DNA of 64,000 nucleotides from JADJXM01 sp937967285 (GTDB lineage Bacteria > Acidobacteriota > Blastocatellia > RBC074): positions 62,001 to 126,000 of the forward strand of contig JBFWQI010000007.1 of the NCBI GenBank assembly GCA_050249535.1. The letters run 5' to 3'. Each line of letters begins with the position of its first letter. Positions within the stretch are counted from its first letter, which is position 1. Of the stretch, positions 1-24,461 are shown piece by piece. Position numbers and translations under genes: made by a program. The notes below the pieces were generated by a model. That model did not search any database, was not told the origin of the DNA, and worked only from the letters and a program-made list of their open reading frames with translations.

Positions 1-382
1 GTTCGAAGCTCAGAACGTCGCGGACGACCTCTTCCATCCGCATCTGCGTCGGGATCTCGATCCCCTTGCTCGCGTTGACGAAGATCATGTCCGGACTCAG
101 ATGGGGCAGCATCTGACCGTATATCTCGCGGCAGGCGTGAGACGGGACGACCGTCAGCACGATCCCGGCGCCGGCCAGCGCTTCAGCGATATCGCCTGTC
201 GGTTCGATTACGGGCGGGAGAGCGAATCCCGGCAGGTAGACGGTATTCTCCCTTGCGTCGCGCAGCATCGAGACGATTTCAGGGCTGTGCGCCCACAGAC
301 TGACGCGGTTTCCTGCCCGAGCCGCCACCAGCGCCAGCGCGGTGCCCCAGCTTCCCGCTCCGATGATCGCGATCTTCCTCAT
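1..382 (-). CDS. gpsA: Glycerol-3-phosphate dehydrogenase [NAD(P)+], N-terminal part
   Basis: Reads from an ATG at 382 leftward off the window, so only about 127 N-terminal residues are visible. The protein opens MRKIAIIGAGSWGTALALVA, the dinucleotide-binding GxGxWG loop (residues 8-13) typical of GpsA, and continues with the conserved VNASKGIEIPT segment. The family makes sn-glycerol 3-phosphate from dihydroxyacetone phosphate in the cytoplasm, the entry to phospholipid synthesis. It starts 8 bp after the plsY stop codon, so the acyltransferase and the enzyme that supplies its acceptor are very probably co-transcribed. The C-terminal substrate domain lies outside the window. Confidence 0.95.
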   Translation of the reverse strand, partial: MRKIAIIGAGSWGTALALVAARAGNRVSLWAHSPEIVSMLRDARENTVYLPGFALPPVIEPTGDIAEALAGAGIVLTVVPSHACREIYGQMLPHLSPDMIFVNASKGIEIPTQMRMEEVVRDVLSFE

Positions 383-390
383 GGTCTACC

Positions 391-1026
391 TCAGGCCTTC
401 GCGCCGAACCTGTTCTCCCTGCCTTCGCGCAGACGCTGGATGTTCTCGCTGTGCTTGAAAATAATCACAGCCGAAGAAAGACAGAGCGCGGCAATCAGTC
501 CGGCGAATCCGGGAGCTGGGCTGACCATAAAATTGATCAGGGCGGCTGCGATCGGAACAACCAGAGCTGCGACGATCGAGCCGAGCGAGACGTAGCGCGT
601 CCGCCAGACGATCAGCAGAAAGATGGCCGCCGCCGCCAGGACGGCGTATGGAGTCAGCATGGCGAAGACTCCGAGCCCTGTTGCCACTCCCTTGCCGGCC
701 TTGAATCCCAGCCAGACCGGAAAGCAGTGGCCGATGACCGCAGCCAGTCCGGCCCACGGCGCCAGTTCCGGTGCGATCGCGCCGACGACCGCCACCGCCG
801 CCACGCCTTTCAGCGCATCGAGAAGAAGCGTCAATATCCCCGCGCCTTTGCCCGCCTTGCGCGTCACGTTAGTCGCTCCCGTGCCGCCGCTGCCGGTCTC
901 GCGGATGTCGGAGCCGCTTGCGAACCGGACGATCAGATATCCGAACGGGATCGACCCGAGCAGGTATGCGATAAGCAGCAGAACGGCGGCAGCCGGCAGC
1001 GAGATCAGACTCAGCACTGTCTCCAT
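391..1026 (-). CDS. plsY: Glycerol-3-phosphate acyltransferase PlsY
   Basis: A 211-residue, strongly hydrophobic protein with several membrane spans. The three PlsY loops are visible: GSIPFGYL (24-31), a GSGGTGATN version of the usual GSGNxGATN near 46-54, and AGKGVATGLG in the middle. PlsY moves an acyl group from acyl-phosphate to glycerol 3-phosphate at the inner face of the cytoplasmic membrane. The ATG at 1026 is preceded by AAGGAG about 7 nt upstream. It lies just before gpsA and after cinA (43 bp), in a lipid-flavoured minus-strand operon that also holds pgpA. Confidence 0.96.
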   Translation of the reverse strand: METVLSLISLPAAAVLLLIAYLLGSIPFGYLIVRFASGSDIRETGSGGTGATNVTRKAGKGAGILTLLLDALKGVAAVAVVGAIAPELAPWAGLAAVIGHCFPVWLGFKAGKGVATGLGVFAMLTPYAVLAAAAIFLLIVWRTRYVSLGSIVAALVVPIAAALINFMVSPAPGFAGLIAALCLSSAVIIFKHSENIQRLREGRENRFGAKA

Positions 1027-1069
1027 GGATTCTCCTTCAGCCCCTTGTCCGAGCGGGCAATGAAAGCGG

Positions 1070-2302
1070 TCAGAGGCGTCGGCGGATCATATCCAGTGCG
1101 GCATTGACCGAGAGCTGCCGGATGAACTGCCGGTCGCCGGGGAAAACGAACTTTCGGACAATGGCATCGTTGTCATCGGCGAGTGCGATGTAGACCAGTC
1201 CGACCGGTTTCTCCTCGCTGCCTCCGCCGGGGCCGGCAATGCCCGTGATGCCGATCCCGAAAGTAGTTCCGGCGAGGCTGCGCACGCCGTCTGCCATCGC
1301 GCGCGCGACCTCTTGGCTGACCGCTCCGTGCCGTTCGATCAGATCCGTTGGCACGCCGAGCATTCTGATCTTGGCCTCGTTCGAATACGTCACGACACCT
1401 TCGATGAAATATTCCGAGCTGCCCGGAACGTCGGTGATTCGTCCGGCGAGCAGCCCGCCGGTGCAGCTTTCGGCTGTCGCCAGCGTGTAGCCGTTGAATT
1501 TGAGGAGATTGCCGGCGACCTCCTCGAGCGTTTCGTCACGACGCGAGAAGACGTAATTCCCGAGCGCTTCGTCGAGCCGGCCGGCCAGCTCGTCGAGCAG
1601 CTTCTCGCCCTCGGCCGCTTTCTTCGCCGTGGCCGTCAGGTGAAGTTCGATCTGTCCGTCCTTGAAGAGGATCGTGGTGGTCGGATTTTTGTACTGGGTG
1701 TAGATCGGTGCGGCCAGCTCGTCAGTACTCGATTCGGTCAGGCCGAAGATGCTCAGTTTGCGCCGCAGAATGAACAGATCGCCGACTTGCTGCCTGAGCG
1801 CCGGAGCGACGGCCGCCTCGAACATCGGCTTCATCTCGCGCGGCGGCCCCGGCAGCAGCGCGATGGTGCATTTGCCGTTACGGATCAGCATGCCCGGCGC
1901 GGTCCCGTTGTTGTTGTCGATGATCTCGGCATCCTCGATGATCAGAGCCTGACGGGAATTGATCTCCGGCATCGGGACTCCGCGTCTGGCGAAGCGCGCG
2001 CGGATCTTCTCGAGGATCGCGTCGTTGAGGACCAGTCGTTTCTGAAGCACCCGGGCGAAGATCTTTCGAGTGATGTCGTCCTCGGTCGGCCCCAGGCCGC
2101 CGGTCGAGACGATGATCTCGGACCGCTTCATGGCGTCCCGGATCGTCTCCTCCAGCCGGCCCTCGTCGTCCCCGACGATGGTCTTCAGCTTGACGTCGAC
2201 GCCGAGACTGTTGAGACGCTCGGTCAGCCAGAGCGAATTGGTGTCGGTCCTGAACGGAGTAAGCATCTCCGATCCGATGGCGATGATTTCAGCATTGAGC
2301 AT
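1070..2302 (-). CDS. cinA: CinA-like protein / nicotinamide-nucleotide amidase
   Basis: A 410-residue protein starting MLNAEIIAIGSEML. The N-terminal half is a MoCF-type fold with the STGGLGPTEDD signature (about residues 68-78). The C-terminal half is the CinA amidase domain, with TAESCTGGLLAGRIT and ITGIAGPGGGSEEKPVGLVY. The family deamidates nicotinamide mononucleotide (pyridine nucleotide salvage), and the N-terminal domain can act as an ADP-ribose pyrophosphatase. An open frame continues upstream of 2302, but that stretch overlaps pgpA and has no family similarity, so the internal ATG, 4 bp from the pgpA stop, is preferred. Function by family; no competence genes are nearby. Confidence 0.93.
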   Translation of the reverse strand: MLNAEIIAIGSEMLTPFRTDTNSLWLTERLNSLGVDVKLKTIVGDDEGRLEETIRDAMKRSEIIVSTGGLGPTEDDITRKIFARVLQKRLVLNDAILEKIRARFARRGVPMPEINSRQALIIEDAEIIDNNNGTAPGMLIRNGKCTIALLPGPPREMKPMFEAAVAPALRQQVGDLFILRRKLSIFGLTESSTDELAAPIYTQYKNPTTTILFKDGQIELHLTATAKKAAEGEKLLDELAGRLDEALGNYVFSRRDETLEEVAGNLLKFNGYTLATAESCTGGLLAGRITDVPGSSEYFIEGVVTYSNEAKIRMLGVPTDLIERHGAVSQEVARAMADGVRSLAGTTFGIGITGIAGPGGGSEEKPVGLVYIALADDNDAIVRKFVFPGDRQFIRQLSVNAALDMIRRRL

Positions 2303-2306
2303 AGTT

Positions 2307-2867
2307 TCAACTGAAGACGAAGAGCAGCAGCGAGAGCGCGACGGCGGCATAGACGCCGGCCAGCACGTCATCCATCATAACCCCGAATCCGCCCTTGAGA
2401 TCCTGCAGCCGGTCAATGGGGTAGGGTTTGAAGATGTCGCACATCCTGAAGAGCGCGAACCCGGCGATCGTCCACCATCGCCAGCTTCCCCCGAGGGATG
2501 CCAGATAGGGGGCGATCAGTGAAAATGTGATGATCTGACCGCAGACCTCGTCGATCACGACCTGACCGGGATCCTTGCGGTTGAATATCCGCTCGGCCCG
2601 CGTCCCCGACCAGATGCCTGCGGCTCCTGTCACGACGCCGGCGACGAGCAGGCTGTTCTGCACCAGAACCGGAGTCTGTTCGAACAGATCGATGAGGCCG
2701 TAGGCGATCAGCAGCCCGACGATCGAGCCCCAGGTGCCGGGACCGAACGGTATCAGGCCCGCGCCCAGTCCGGTCGCAACCAGCAGCGCCAGCCAGTCGA
2801 CGGGGCCGTTCAATTCGGCCTTCACTCCGCGTTTATCACGGCTTTCCTTGAATTTATCCCTGATCAT
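2307..2867 (-). CDS. pgpA: Phosphatidylglycerophosphatase A
   Basis: A 186-residue membrane protein. FGPGTWGSIVG (about residues 42-52) and the acidic VIDEVCGQIITF segment are the PgpA signatures; a DVLAG motif near the C-terminus completes the metal site. It dephosphorylates phosphatidylglycerol phosphate to phosphatidylglycerol in the inner membrane. It sits 9 bp after rimO and 4 bp before cinA, so these genes are probably translated from one mRNA. Together with plsY and gpsA it makes this cluster partly a phospholipid-synthesis operon. The first 20 residues are charged and poorly conserved, so a slightly later start is possible. Confidence 0.92.
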   Translation of the reverse strand: MIRDKFKESRDKRGVKAELNGPVDWLALLVATGLGAGLIPFGPGTWGSIVGLLIAYGLIDLFEQTPVLVQNSLLVAGVVTGAAGIWSGTRAERIFNRKDPGQVVIDEVCGQIITFSLIAPYLASLGGSWRWWTIAGFALFRMCDIFKPYPIDRLQDLKGGFGVMMDDVLAGVYAAVALSLLLFVFS

Positions 2868-2876
2868 CGGCTTGTC

Positions 2877-4253
<1,377 letters not shown>

Positions 4254-4280
4254 ACAATTCCTACCCGTCTACCCGGGTTG

Positions 4281-4467
4281 AAAATTAATCGCAAAGCCCA
4301 CCAAGGGTGCAAAGGATTTCACCGGATCCAATGTTCGGGTCAAAAAAACTGACCAAATGCGGACTTAAACAGGTAACACTAACCATGACATCAATAATCT
4401 ACTTTGCTCTCTTTGCGGACTTTGCGGTTAACTCTTTGCCCACTTGGCGATCCTGTGCGATTAATTC
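4281..4467. repeat. Paired inverted-array element E1 (GCAAAG family)
   Basis: Left arm about 4281-4315 holds spaced GCAAAG/CCAAGG/GCAAAGG units. Right arm about 4401-4467 holds the complementary CTTTGCTCT, CTTTGCGGA and CTTTGCGG units. Both outer edges carry AATTAATCGCA (inverted). The loop is about 85 bp without a gene. It fills the gap between the pcrA stop (3 bp away) and the rimO start, both genes on the minus strand. It has the same architecture as E6 and E7. Confidence 0.75.
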
Positions 4468-4470
4468 CCG

Positions 4471-6915
<2,445 letters not shown>

Positions 6916-6923
6916 TCGGTTCC

Positions 6924-8105
<1,182 letters not shown>

Positions 8106-8362
8106 GTCTTCCCCCAACTGTTATGAAAGAAAATGAGCCATGATGAATATTGTGAAGATGTCCGCGTAACGATTTAAAGGCAATTTTACAACAGCCCCGA
8201 ATCTTTGCCAAACAGGGCCTTCAGGCGGCTTTCCACTCAGCCTCGAGGGGGGTAAAATAACCGCGTTCAATTCAAAATCTTCATCCGTAAAGAACCAGAT
8301 ACGCGAGAGGCACGGGAGATCCGGCCGCCTTTTCGCACAATCCGAGAGGCACCGAAAGACTT

Positions 8363-9244
<882 letters not shown>

Positions 9245-9291
9245 CTGGAGTGCGATGTGGAGTGCGGCGCCGCTGCGGGCGCCGCTTTCCT

Positions 9292-9828
9292 TTACCTTAT
9301 CAACTGATCGATATCGCGAAGGACCGCGTTGTAGCTTCCGGGCTGATCAAGGCTCAACCCGACGTGCCGGCGGACGACCTTGCCTTCCTGGTCGATCAGA
9401 ACCAGCGTCGGCACCGCATCCAGTCCGAGGCTCCGGTAGGCATTCATTTCAGGATCGCGCAGCACCTTCATTCTCAGCCCGTTCTTCGACGCGAACTCGC
9501 CGAGTTCAGCGTCCGAGGCGGAGTTCCTCGCGCCGCTCTTGTCGCTGTTGATGCTGACCCAGAAGAACTGGACTCCGCGCGGCGTGTACCGATCGGCGAT
9601 CTTCTGCAGCGCGGGCAGCTCCTTCGAGGCCAGCGGAACCCACGTTCCGCCGAATGCCAGAACGACTATCTTTCCGCGCATATCTTCAGTATTGACTGTC
9701 GAGCCGTCCAGACCACGCAATCTGACCGACGCCGACTGTTGAGCAGCAAGACTGTTGTGCCCTCCCGCGAACGAGAGCGCTGTCATTATCATGATCGCAG
9801 TCATTGCCCGGCTCCTGAGTTTTTTCAT
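9292..9828 (-). CDS. TlpA/AhpC-like thioredoxin-fold protein lacking the redox cysteines
   Basis: A 178-residue exported protein: signal peptide to about residue 30 (ending SLAAQ), then a thioredoxin fold. FGGTWVPLASKELPAL aligns with the TlpA/ResA active site, but the two WCxxC cysteines are V64 and A67. The cis-proline loop is present (DAVPTLVLID). The protein therefore should not do thiol-disulfide exchange; it may bind a partner or ligand. Two ATGs are possible; the one at 9828 has GGAGCG six bases upstream, whereas the one at 9840 has a purine tract too close to use. Convergent with the TIM-barrel gene. Confidence 0.82.
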   Translation of the reverse strand: MKKLRSRAMTAIMIMTALSFAGGHNSLAAQQSASVRLRGLDGSTVNTEDMRGKIVVLAFGGTWVPLASKELPALQKIADRYTPRGVQFFWVSINSDKSGARNSASDAELGEFASKNGLRMKVLRDPEMNAYRSLGLDAVPTLVLIDQEGKVVRRHVGLSLDQPGSYNAVLRDIDQLIR

Positions 9829-9919
9829 TTTTCGCTCCATCCCTCCCTTTGCCGATGACGGAGAAATTCCGCCGTCAGCGACTCTTTAGATGCCGGTCCG
9901 CACGGAAAGGTTCGTCCCA

Positions 9920-10225
9920 TTAATCATTTGTAACTGAATCGTAAATAAGGACTTTCGACCAGCAGTCGGCGCATTCCAGCCGGAATTTGTCGTGGACCGG
10001 GTGATCCTGGTAGGCGTCGTGTCCAGCCTGATCGTCAAAGATCACGATCAGCGCCGCGGAATAGGAGCGATCGATAATCGGGCGATCGGTCGATGCTGGC
10101 GTTCCGACGAAACCGTGACGCACGCTCTCGATCGTCGTCAAGGAACGCGCACCGGCCCAGAACTTCGCCTTGTCATCATCGCTCAGATCGGGTTTGAGCC
10201 AGAAATATACGGAGTGTATGAACAT
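9920..10225 (-). CDS. Dabb (stress-responsive alpha/beta barrel) domain protein
   Basis: A 101-residue single-domain protein starting MFIHSVYFWLKPDLSDDDK. The HSVYFWLKPD opening, the SYSAALIVIFDDQAGHDAY middle and HPVHDKF near the end are typical of Dabb/EthD-like dimeric ferredoxin folds, a family with varied small-molecule roles and no fixed reaction. The open frame runs further upstream through E2, giving repeated GNWKLET residues; this is clearly repeat-encoded, so the ATG at 10225 is chosen. The only purine-rich stretch before it is the GGAAA of the repeat unit itself. Follows purN on the same strand. Confidence 0.82.
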   Translation of the reverse strand: MFIHSVYFWLKPDLSDDDKAKFWAGARSLTTIESVRHGFVGTPASTDRPIIDRSYSAALIVIFDDQAGHDAYQDHPVHDKFRLECADCWSKVLIYDSVTND

Positions 10226-10229
10226 GTGC

Positions 10230-10970
<741 letters not shown>

Positions 10971-10974
<4 letters not shown>

Positions 10975-13340
10975 TTGAGTCGCAGGTTCGTCTCGAAGAG
11001 TTTGAGTATCCGTTTGTATTCGTCGGCCCAGCTCGACGGCTGGACGAAGCCGTGATCCTCGACCGGATATGCCGCCAGCTCCCAGTTCTCCTTGCGGAGC
11101 TCGATCAGGCGCTGGATCAGCCGGACGGTATCCTGAAAATGGACGTTGACATCGACCATCCCGTGACAGATCAGCAGAGCGCCTTTGAGCCCCTCGGCGA
11201 AGTAGATCGGCGAGCTGCGCTTGTAGCTCTCGTTGTCATCCTGCGGCTGGTTGAGGATGTTCGACGTGTAGCCGTGATTGTAGTGCGCCCAGTCGGTCAC
11301 GGGGCGCAGCGCCGCTCCGGCAGCGAAGACGTCCGGTTCGGTGAACATCGCCATGAGCGTGATGAAGCCGCCGTAGCTGCCTCCGTATAAACCGATCCGC
11401 TTCGGATCGACTCCGTGCTCGGCGACCAGATACTTCGCGGCATCGACCTGATCGGTCAGGTCTTTCCCGCCCATGTGCCGGTAGATTCCCGTCCGCCAGT
11501 CGCGCCCGTATCCGGCCGAGGCGCGGTAATCGACGTCGATGACGACATAGCCGCGCTCCATCAGCAGGTGATGGAACATGTATTCGCGGAAGTAGCTGCT
11601 CCACCATTTGTGGACGTTCTGCAGGTATCCGGCGCCGTGGACGAAGATGACGGCCGGGCCGCCCCGCCTGAAGTTCGCCGGTTTATAAAGCCGCGCCGGA
11701 ACCTCGACGCCGTCCCGCGCCTTGAACTTCACGATCGGCGGATCGATCCATTTGTGGCTGCGGAACTCGTCGGTCGGCGATGTCGTCACCTGTTTCGCCG
11801 CCGCGCCGGCGCGATTGGCGGCCAGGTAGAGCTCGGGCGGTTTGTTGCTGTATGAATGGACGATCGCCAGCGTCGATTCATCGGGCGAGATCGTCGCGTC
11901 GTTGTTGCCCGCCATCGACGTGATCCGCGCCCGCATCCCGCCGCTGACCGGCATCACGTAAAGATGGCGTTCGAACGGACTGCCCTCGCTCGAGGTGAAG
12001 AAGAACCGGGTCTTGTCTTCCGAGAGGCGGACATCAGAGACCTCGAATTCGCCCGTCGTCAACTGCCTGGCCGGGCCGCCGTCGATCGAAATCGAGTAGA
12101 GGTGCGACCAGCCGTCGCGTTCCGACTGGAAGTAGAGCGTTTTATTGTCGGGCAGCCAGCCGAGCGTGAATCCGCCGGGGCCTCCGACCCATGCGTCGTC
12201 GTGAAGATGATCGAGGATGCGCGTCTTGCCGGTCGCCGGATCGACGTGCATGATCCAGCGGTCCTTGTTGTCGGCCGAGCGGACGATGGTTGCGGCATTC
12301 CTGCCGTCCTCGGCCCACTGCAGGTTCATGATCCGCACTTCGCGGTCCTTGGGTTTCGCCGCCCTGGCGTCGCCTTCCTTCTTGTCGGCCGCTTCCGCCT
12401 TGAGCCCCGGATCGACGGTCTTCGCCTCGCCGGTCTCGACCTCGATCACCGCCATTCCCATCTCGCCCTGCGCGTCGCCCACCTTGCTGCGGCTCTGGAT
12501 GTCCTCGGTGAATGCCGATTCGGTAACGTAGTTCGGGACGATCGTGTTCTTTGCGCCGTTCGGCCGTTTGATGACCGAGGCGGAAACGTACTTTCCGTCC
12601 GGCGAAAGCTGCAGATTGGCGACAGAGCTGCCGTTCGGAATGAACCAGGGCTTGCGCTTCTCGCGCTCCTTCCGCTTCTTCTCCTGCTCCTCGCGGTTCT
12701 CGGCCCGCTCGCGGACCGCCTCGATCAGAGTCCGCTCCTCTTTCTTGATGTACTCCTGACTGGCGGTGCCCTTCGGTGGAGTCGCCGGCGGAGCGCTCCC
12801 GGTCCGGATGTCCGTCAGTTGCGTCAGGTTCCCGCCGTCCAGCGACATGCTGTAAAGATTGTTCTGGCGCGTGAAGACGATCCGCTTTCCGTCAGCCGTG
12901 AACCGCGGGCTGTTCTCGCCGTCGACGGTGCTGGTGATCTGCCGCCTCTCGCCCTTCGCGTGATCGTAGATGAAGATGTCGCCTTCGTCGGTGAAGACCG
13001 TCAGCTTCTTGTCCTTCGACAGATCGCCTCCCTGCGGCGGCGCGGCCTTAGACTCGTCGTCGGTCAGGCGTCGCAGCCCGCTGCCGTCCCGGTTGACGAC
13101 ATACAGCGACGGCTCCTTCAGTCGCGCCTCGTCCGCCTGCTTCCACCGGAAGTAGACGCGGCTCCCGTCCTGCGACCAGTAGACGCGATTCGGCTCGTAG
13201 CCGACCAGCGCCGGACCGCGCATGATGCTGTCGATGGTCAATTCGAACCTGCGGGCCGGCTGCTGTGCCGCAATGCCCGGATTGATCAGCGCAATCAGGC
13301 AAAAAGTCGTGAGAATCTGTCTGAAGGGAGTTGTCTTCAT
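10971..13340 (-). CDS. S9 family peptidase (DPP IV/acylaminoacyl-peptidase type)
   Basis: A 789-residue exported peptidase. After a signal peptide ending near GIAAQQP come beta-propeller repeats of the DPP IV/WD40-like type (SQDGSRVYFRW, SPDGKYVSASV, SPDESTLAIVH) and a long charged insert rich in E, K and R (about 195-235). The C-terminal alpha/beta hydrolase has the triad at about S655 (GGSYGG), D730 (HGMVDVNV) and H763 (EDHGF). The family cleaves N-terminal dipeptides or oligopeptides, probably in the periplasm. The ATG at 13340 is chosen because the upstream frame runs through repeat E3. It is an outsider between purM and purN. Confidence 0.92.
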
Positions 13341-13357
13341 AAATTGATGAACCGGAT

Positions 13358-14468
<1,111 letters not shown>

Positions 14469-14507
14469 AGCTCGTAAGTCCGGTCCTGAAGCTCGTGGTT
14501 GATCTTG

Positions 14508-15944
<1,437 letters not shown>

Positions 15945-15954
15945 AATTGTTTTG

Positions 15955-16149
<195 letters not shown>

Positions 16150-16232
16150 CCGTACATTGTTTTTAGCTGCTCAGGATCTGTCTTTGCGGTAACCGGCAGT
16201 ATAAACAATTCGGCTCCCGGGCGAAAGCGGGA

Positions 16233-16997
<765 letters not shown>

Positions 16998-17171
16998 AGA
17001 TTGCCGCTCCTTGATTCAGATGATGATGAGCAACGCTATATCCGATGTCCCGCACTGTCAAGGTTGCTCCGGAAATGGCTGTCTTGACAATGATTCCTCA
17101 GCGTCTGATACTGATTTTTCCGCAATACAAGCCGGATTTCATTCATTTCAACCATCAGGAGAGAGCGCGAG

Positions 17172-18721
<1,550 letters not shown>

Positions 18722-18733
18722 GTGGAGATAACC

Positions 18734-19783
18734 TTGCTCAAACCTTCATTATTACTTCTGATCTTGCTGATCGTGCCGGTCTACGGCCAGCAGTCGGCGC
18801 TGCCGAACGAACCGGTCACGCTGCAGCGGCTCAATCTCATGCTTCGCCGCGAGGTCGGACGGAACATGACCGAGGCGGAACTGGCGATCTATATCCAGCG
18901 CGTCGGAATCGATTTCGATCCGACGCCTGAGGCCGTCAGCCGGCTGCGCGCAAACGGCGCTCATCAGCATCTGATCAACACGATCAAGCGCGAAGCCCGG
19001 AAGCTGGTCGATGCCGGCGGCAAGGTCGTCCCGATCGGCCCTCAGGCGAAGGACGCATTCATCGAGGAGGTCCGGTCGGTCGTCCGCGAATATCTGGACG
19101 AACTGCCAGACTTCATCTGCAATCAGGTCGTCGAGCGGTACTACGATTTCGAGGCGCGCGGCGCCTGGGACCGCGCGGACACACTGACCTACGAGCTGAC
19201 ATACAACCGGAAGCGCGAAACCTACAAGCCGATCAACGTCATCGGTCGCCCCGTCACCCGGCCGCTCGATCAGGCCGGCGGGGCATATTCGACCGGGGAC
19301 TTCGCCTCGGGACTCGCCACGCTCTTCGATCCTGAATCAGGCGCCGTCTTCAGACCGGCTGGCAAGGAGCGGCTCGGCAAGCGGCCGACTCTGCTCTATG
19401 ATTTCACCGTTCCGCAGGAGACCTCGAAGCTGTCGGTCAAGGCCGAGGGCTTTCCGCCGATCGTCGCCGGCTACACCGGGACCGTCTGGATCGACGAGGA
19501 GACGAAGCACGTCCTCCGCATCGACCAGGCCGTCGATGACCTGCCGGCGGGATTTCCCGTCACCAATTCAGAGAGCTCCGTCGATTACGACAACGTCACG
19601 TTGCGCGGGCTCGACGTCGAGTTCCTGCTCCCGATCCGGGCGGAATTCATCATCTCGGACCGCCGCAAACGGCAGTACTTCCGCAATCTGATCTACTTCA
19701 AGTTCTATCGGAAATTCGAGACCGATATCAAGATCTCGGAAGAGGAGCCGCCGCCGGTCAAACCGCCGCAGGAAAAGGAATAA
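18734..19783 (+). CDS. Secreted protein of unknown function (LPDFICNQ motif)
   Basis: 349 residues. Signal peptide (LKPSLLLLILLIVPVYG, cleavage near GQQ), a helical region of about 80 residues, then a beta-rich domain opening YLDELPDFICNQVVERYYD. Secreted proteins with an LPxFxCxQ motif and this length recur in Acidobacteria from general familiarity; no function is known to me. The C-terminus is proline- and lysine-rich. The start is taken as TTG at 18734 because GGAG stands at 18724-18727; a GTG at 18722 is in frame but its only upstream sequence is repeat E4. The TAA stop is followed directly by E6. Confidence 0.72.
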   Translation: MLKPSLLLLILLIVPVYGQQSALPNEPVTLQRLNLMLRREVGRNMTEAELAIYIQRVGIDFDPTPEAVSRLRANGAHQHLINTIKREARKLVDAGGKVVPIGPQAKDAFIEEVRSVVREYLDELPDFICNQVVERYYDFEARGAWDRADTLTYELTYNRKRETYKPINVIGRPVTRPLDQAGGAYSTGDFASGLATLFDPESGAVFRPAGKERLGKRPTLLYDFTVPQETSKLSVKAEGFPPIVAGYTGTVWIDEETKHVLRIDQAVDDLPAGFPVTNSESSVDYDNVTLRGLDVEFLLPIRAEFIISDRRKRQYFRNLIYFKFYRKFETDIKISEEEPPPVKPPQEKE

Positions 19784-20788
<1,005 letters not shown>

Positions 20789-20799
20789 CTGCTCTGTGT

Positions 20800-21639
20800 T
20801 CAGATCCGCTGCAGGACCAGTGTCCGCGGAATGCCCTGCAGATCGTTGAGAAGATTTTCCAGATTCCACAGGCCGGGATCGATCATTCCTGTCACCTGCT
20901 CCGCCTGCGAAAATCCGAGTTCCAGGATCATGCGGCCGCCGGGTTTGAGCCGGTGAGCCGCCTCGGCCAGCAACCGGCGGTAAAATCCGAGCCCGTCGCC
21001 GAAATCCGTCAGCGCGGTTCCGGGTTCCCAGTCCCGAACCTCGCGCTGAAGCCCGGACATCTCCGATTCCGCGATGTAGGGCGGATTCGAGACGACGAAA
21101 TCCGCGGGCGGCACATCGTTCGGGAGAAGGTCTGTAACCCTGAAATCGATCTCCAGATCGTATCGACCGGCGTTGCGACGCGCGACCTCGATCGCGGCGG
21201 GCGAGATGTCGGTTGCGATCAGCCGCGCTCCGGGCAGCTCTCTCGCCAGCGCAACGGCGATGCAGCCCGATCCGGTTCCGACGTCGATGATGATCGGCGT
21301 CTCGATTCCCTGCGCCAGCCGGATCGTCTCCTCGACGATCAGTTCGGTCTCCGGCCGCGGGATCAGCACGTCCGGCGTGACCTCGAACTCGAGACCGAAG
21401 AATTCCTGCCGTCCGGTGATGTACTGCAGCGGCTCGCCCTTCGCCCGTCGCTCGATCAGATCCGCGAATTTTCGGGCGGGTTCTTCGGGCAGCTCCTCGC
21501 GATAGTTGATGATCAGGTGGGTCCGGTCGCATCCGAGCGCGTAAGCGAGCAGCGTCTGCGCGTCGAGCACATCGTTCGGAATCGCCGCCTCGCGCAAGCG
21601 TCCAGTCGCTTCCTGCAGTGTCTCGGCTATCGTTGCCAT
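20800..21639 (-). CDS. prmC: Release factor glutamine methyltransferase
   Basis: A 279-residue enzyme that methylates the glutamine of the GGQ motif in release factors. It has the N-terminal helical domain, AdoMet loop DVGTGSGCIAVALAR (119 onward) and the catalytic NPPY at 185-188. Its start codon is 2 bp after the prfA stop, the common prfA-prmC pairing, and here both of its substrates (prfA, prfB) are in the window. Confidence 0.95.
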   Translation of the reverse strand: MATIAETLQEATGRLREAAIPNDVLDAQTLLAYALGCDRTHLIINYREELPEEPARKFADLIERRAKGEPLQYITGRQEFFGLEFEVTPDVLIPRPETELIVEETIRLAQGIETPIIIDVGTGSGCIAVALARELPGARLIATDISPAAIEVARRNAGRYDLEIDFRVTDLLPNDVPPADFVVSNPPYIAESEMSGLQREVRDWEPGTALTDFGDGLGFYRRLLAEAAHRLKPGGRMILELGFSQAEQVTGMIDPGLWNLENLLNDLQGIPRTLVLQRI

Positions 21640-21641
21640 CC

Positions 21642-22733
<1,092 letters not shown>

Positions 22734-22751
22734 AGTTTTCCAGTCTGTCGT

Positions 22752-22903
22752 CGCAATGGCGGCAAAGAGTCTAGCGGCAAAGGGTAAATCTGATATCAAG
22801 ATACGGAATATAGCCAGGTGATCTTAACCCGGATATTGCCCACATAAAAAATCTTTGCCCTCTTCGCGTCCTTTGCGGCTAAACTCTTTGCCGACTTTGC
22901 GTT
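22752..22903. repeat. Paired inverted-array element E7 (GCAAAG family)
   Basis: Left arm about 22752-22784 has CGCAATGG, CGGCAAAGAG and CGGCAAAGG. Right arm 22853-22903 has the inverse of GCAAAGTC, GGCAAAGAG, CGCAAAGG, CGCGAAGAG and GGCAAAG, and ends on the base before the DUF1385 stop codon. The loop (TAACCCGGATA, AAAAAATCTTTGCC) partly aligns with the E6 loop. Located between two minus-strand genes. Confidence 0.8.
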
Positions 22904-24001
<1,098 letters not shown>

Positions 24002-24029
24002 CTGTCGTCTCCTCGCCCGTATACGCCGA

Positions 24030-24094
24030 AAGCCATAACCGGAATCAGCTCCCGCCGGTGACTCGCACCCGCCGGACCACTCCAGTTATGGCTT
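24030..24094. terminator. Hairpin between rpmE and the DUF1385 gene
   Basis: AAGCCATAACCGGA (24030-24043) pairs with TCCAGTTATGGCTT (24081-24094), 13 of 14 bases, around a GC-rich loop with two CCGCCGG copies. It lies downstream of rpmE on the minus strand and 29 bp before the next gene. No clear U-run follows, so it may be an attenuator or processing site rather than a strong terminator. Confidence 0.45.
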
Positions 24095-24217
24095 CCTCTT
24101 TCGTTTCGCTACAGATGACCGGCGCAGACCTCGCACGCCGCGACACTCGATCGCACGATCTTCGCTCCCGACTTGCGCTCCGCCGTCATCTCCATCTTAT
24201 TAATAAGATACGCCGCT

Positions 24218-24461
<244 letters not shown>

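Noticed and set aside
8118..8362. tRNA, riboswitch or small RNA in the larger gaps
   Set aside because: No cloverleaf, TPsiC-like or riboswitch pattern was recognised in this or the other long gaps; a covariance-model search would be decisive.
24109..24207. Short frame after rpmE with a CEVC motif
   Set aside because: Only about 28 codons after a good start and no homology; the ATCTTATTAATAAGAT palindrome next to it may be a transcript end.
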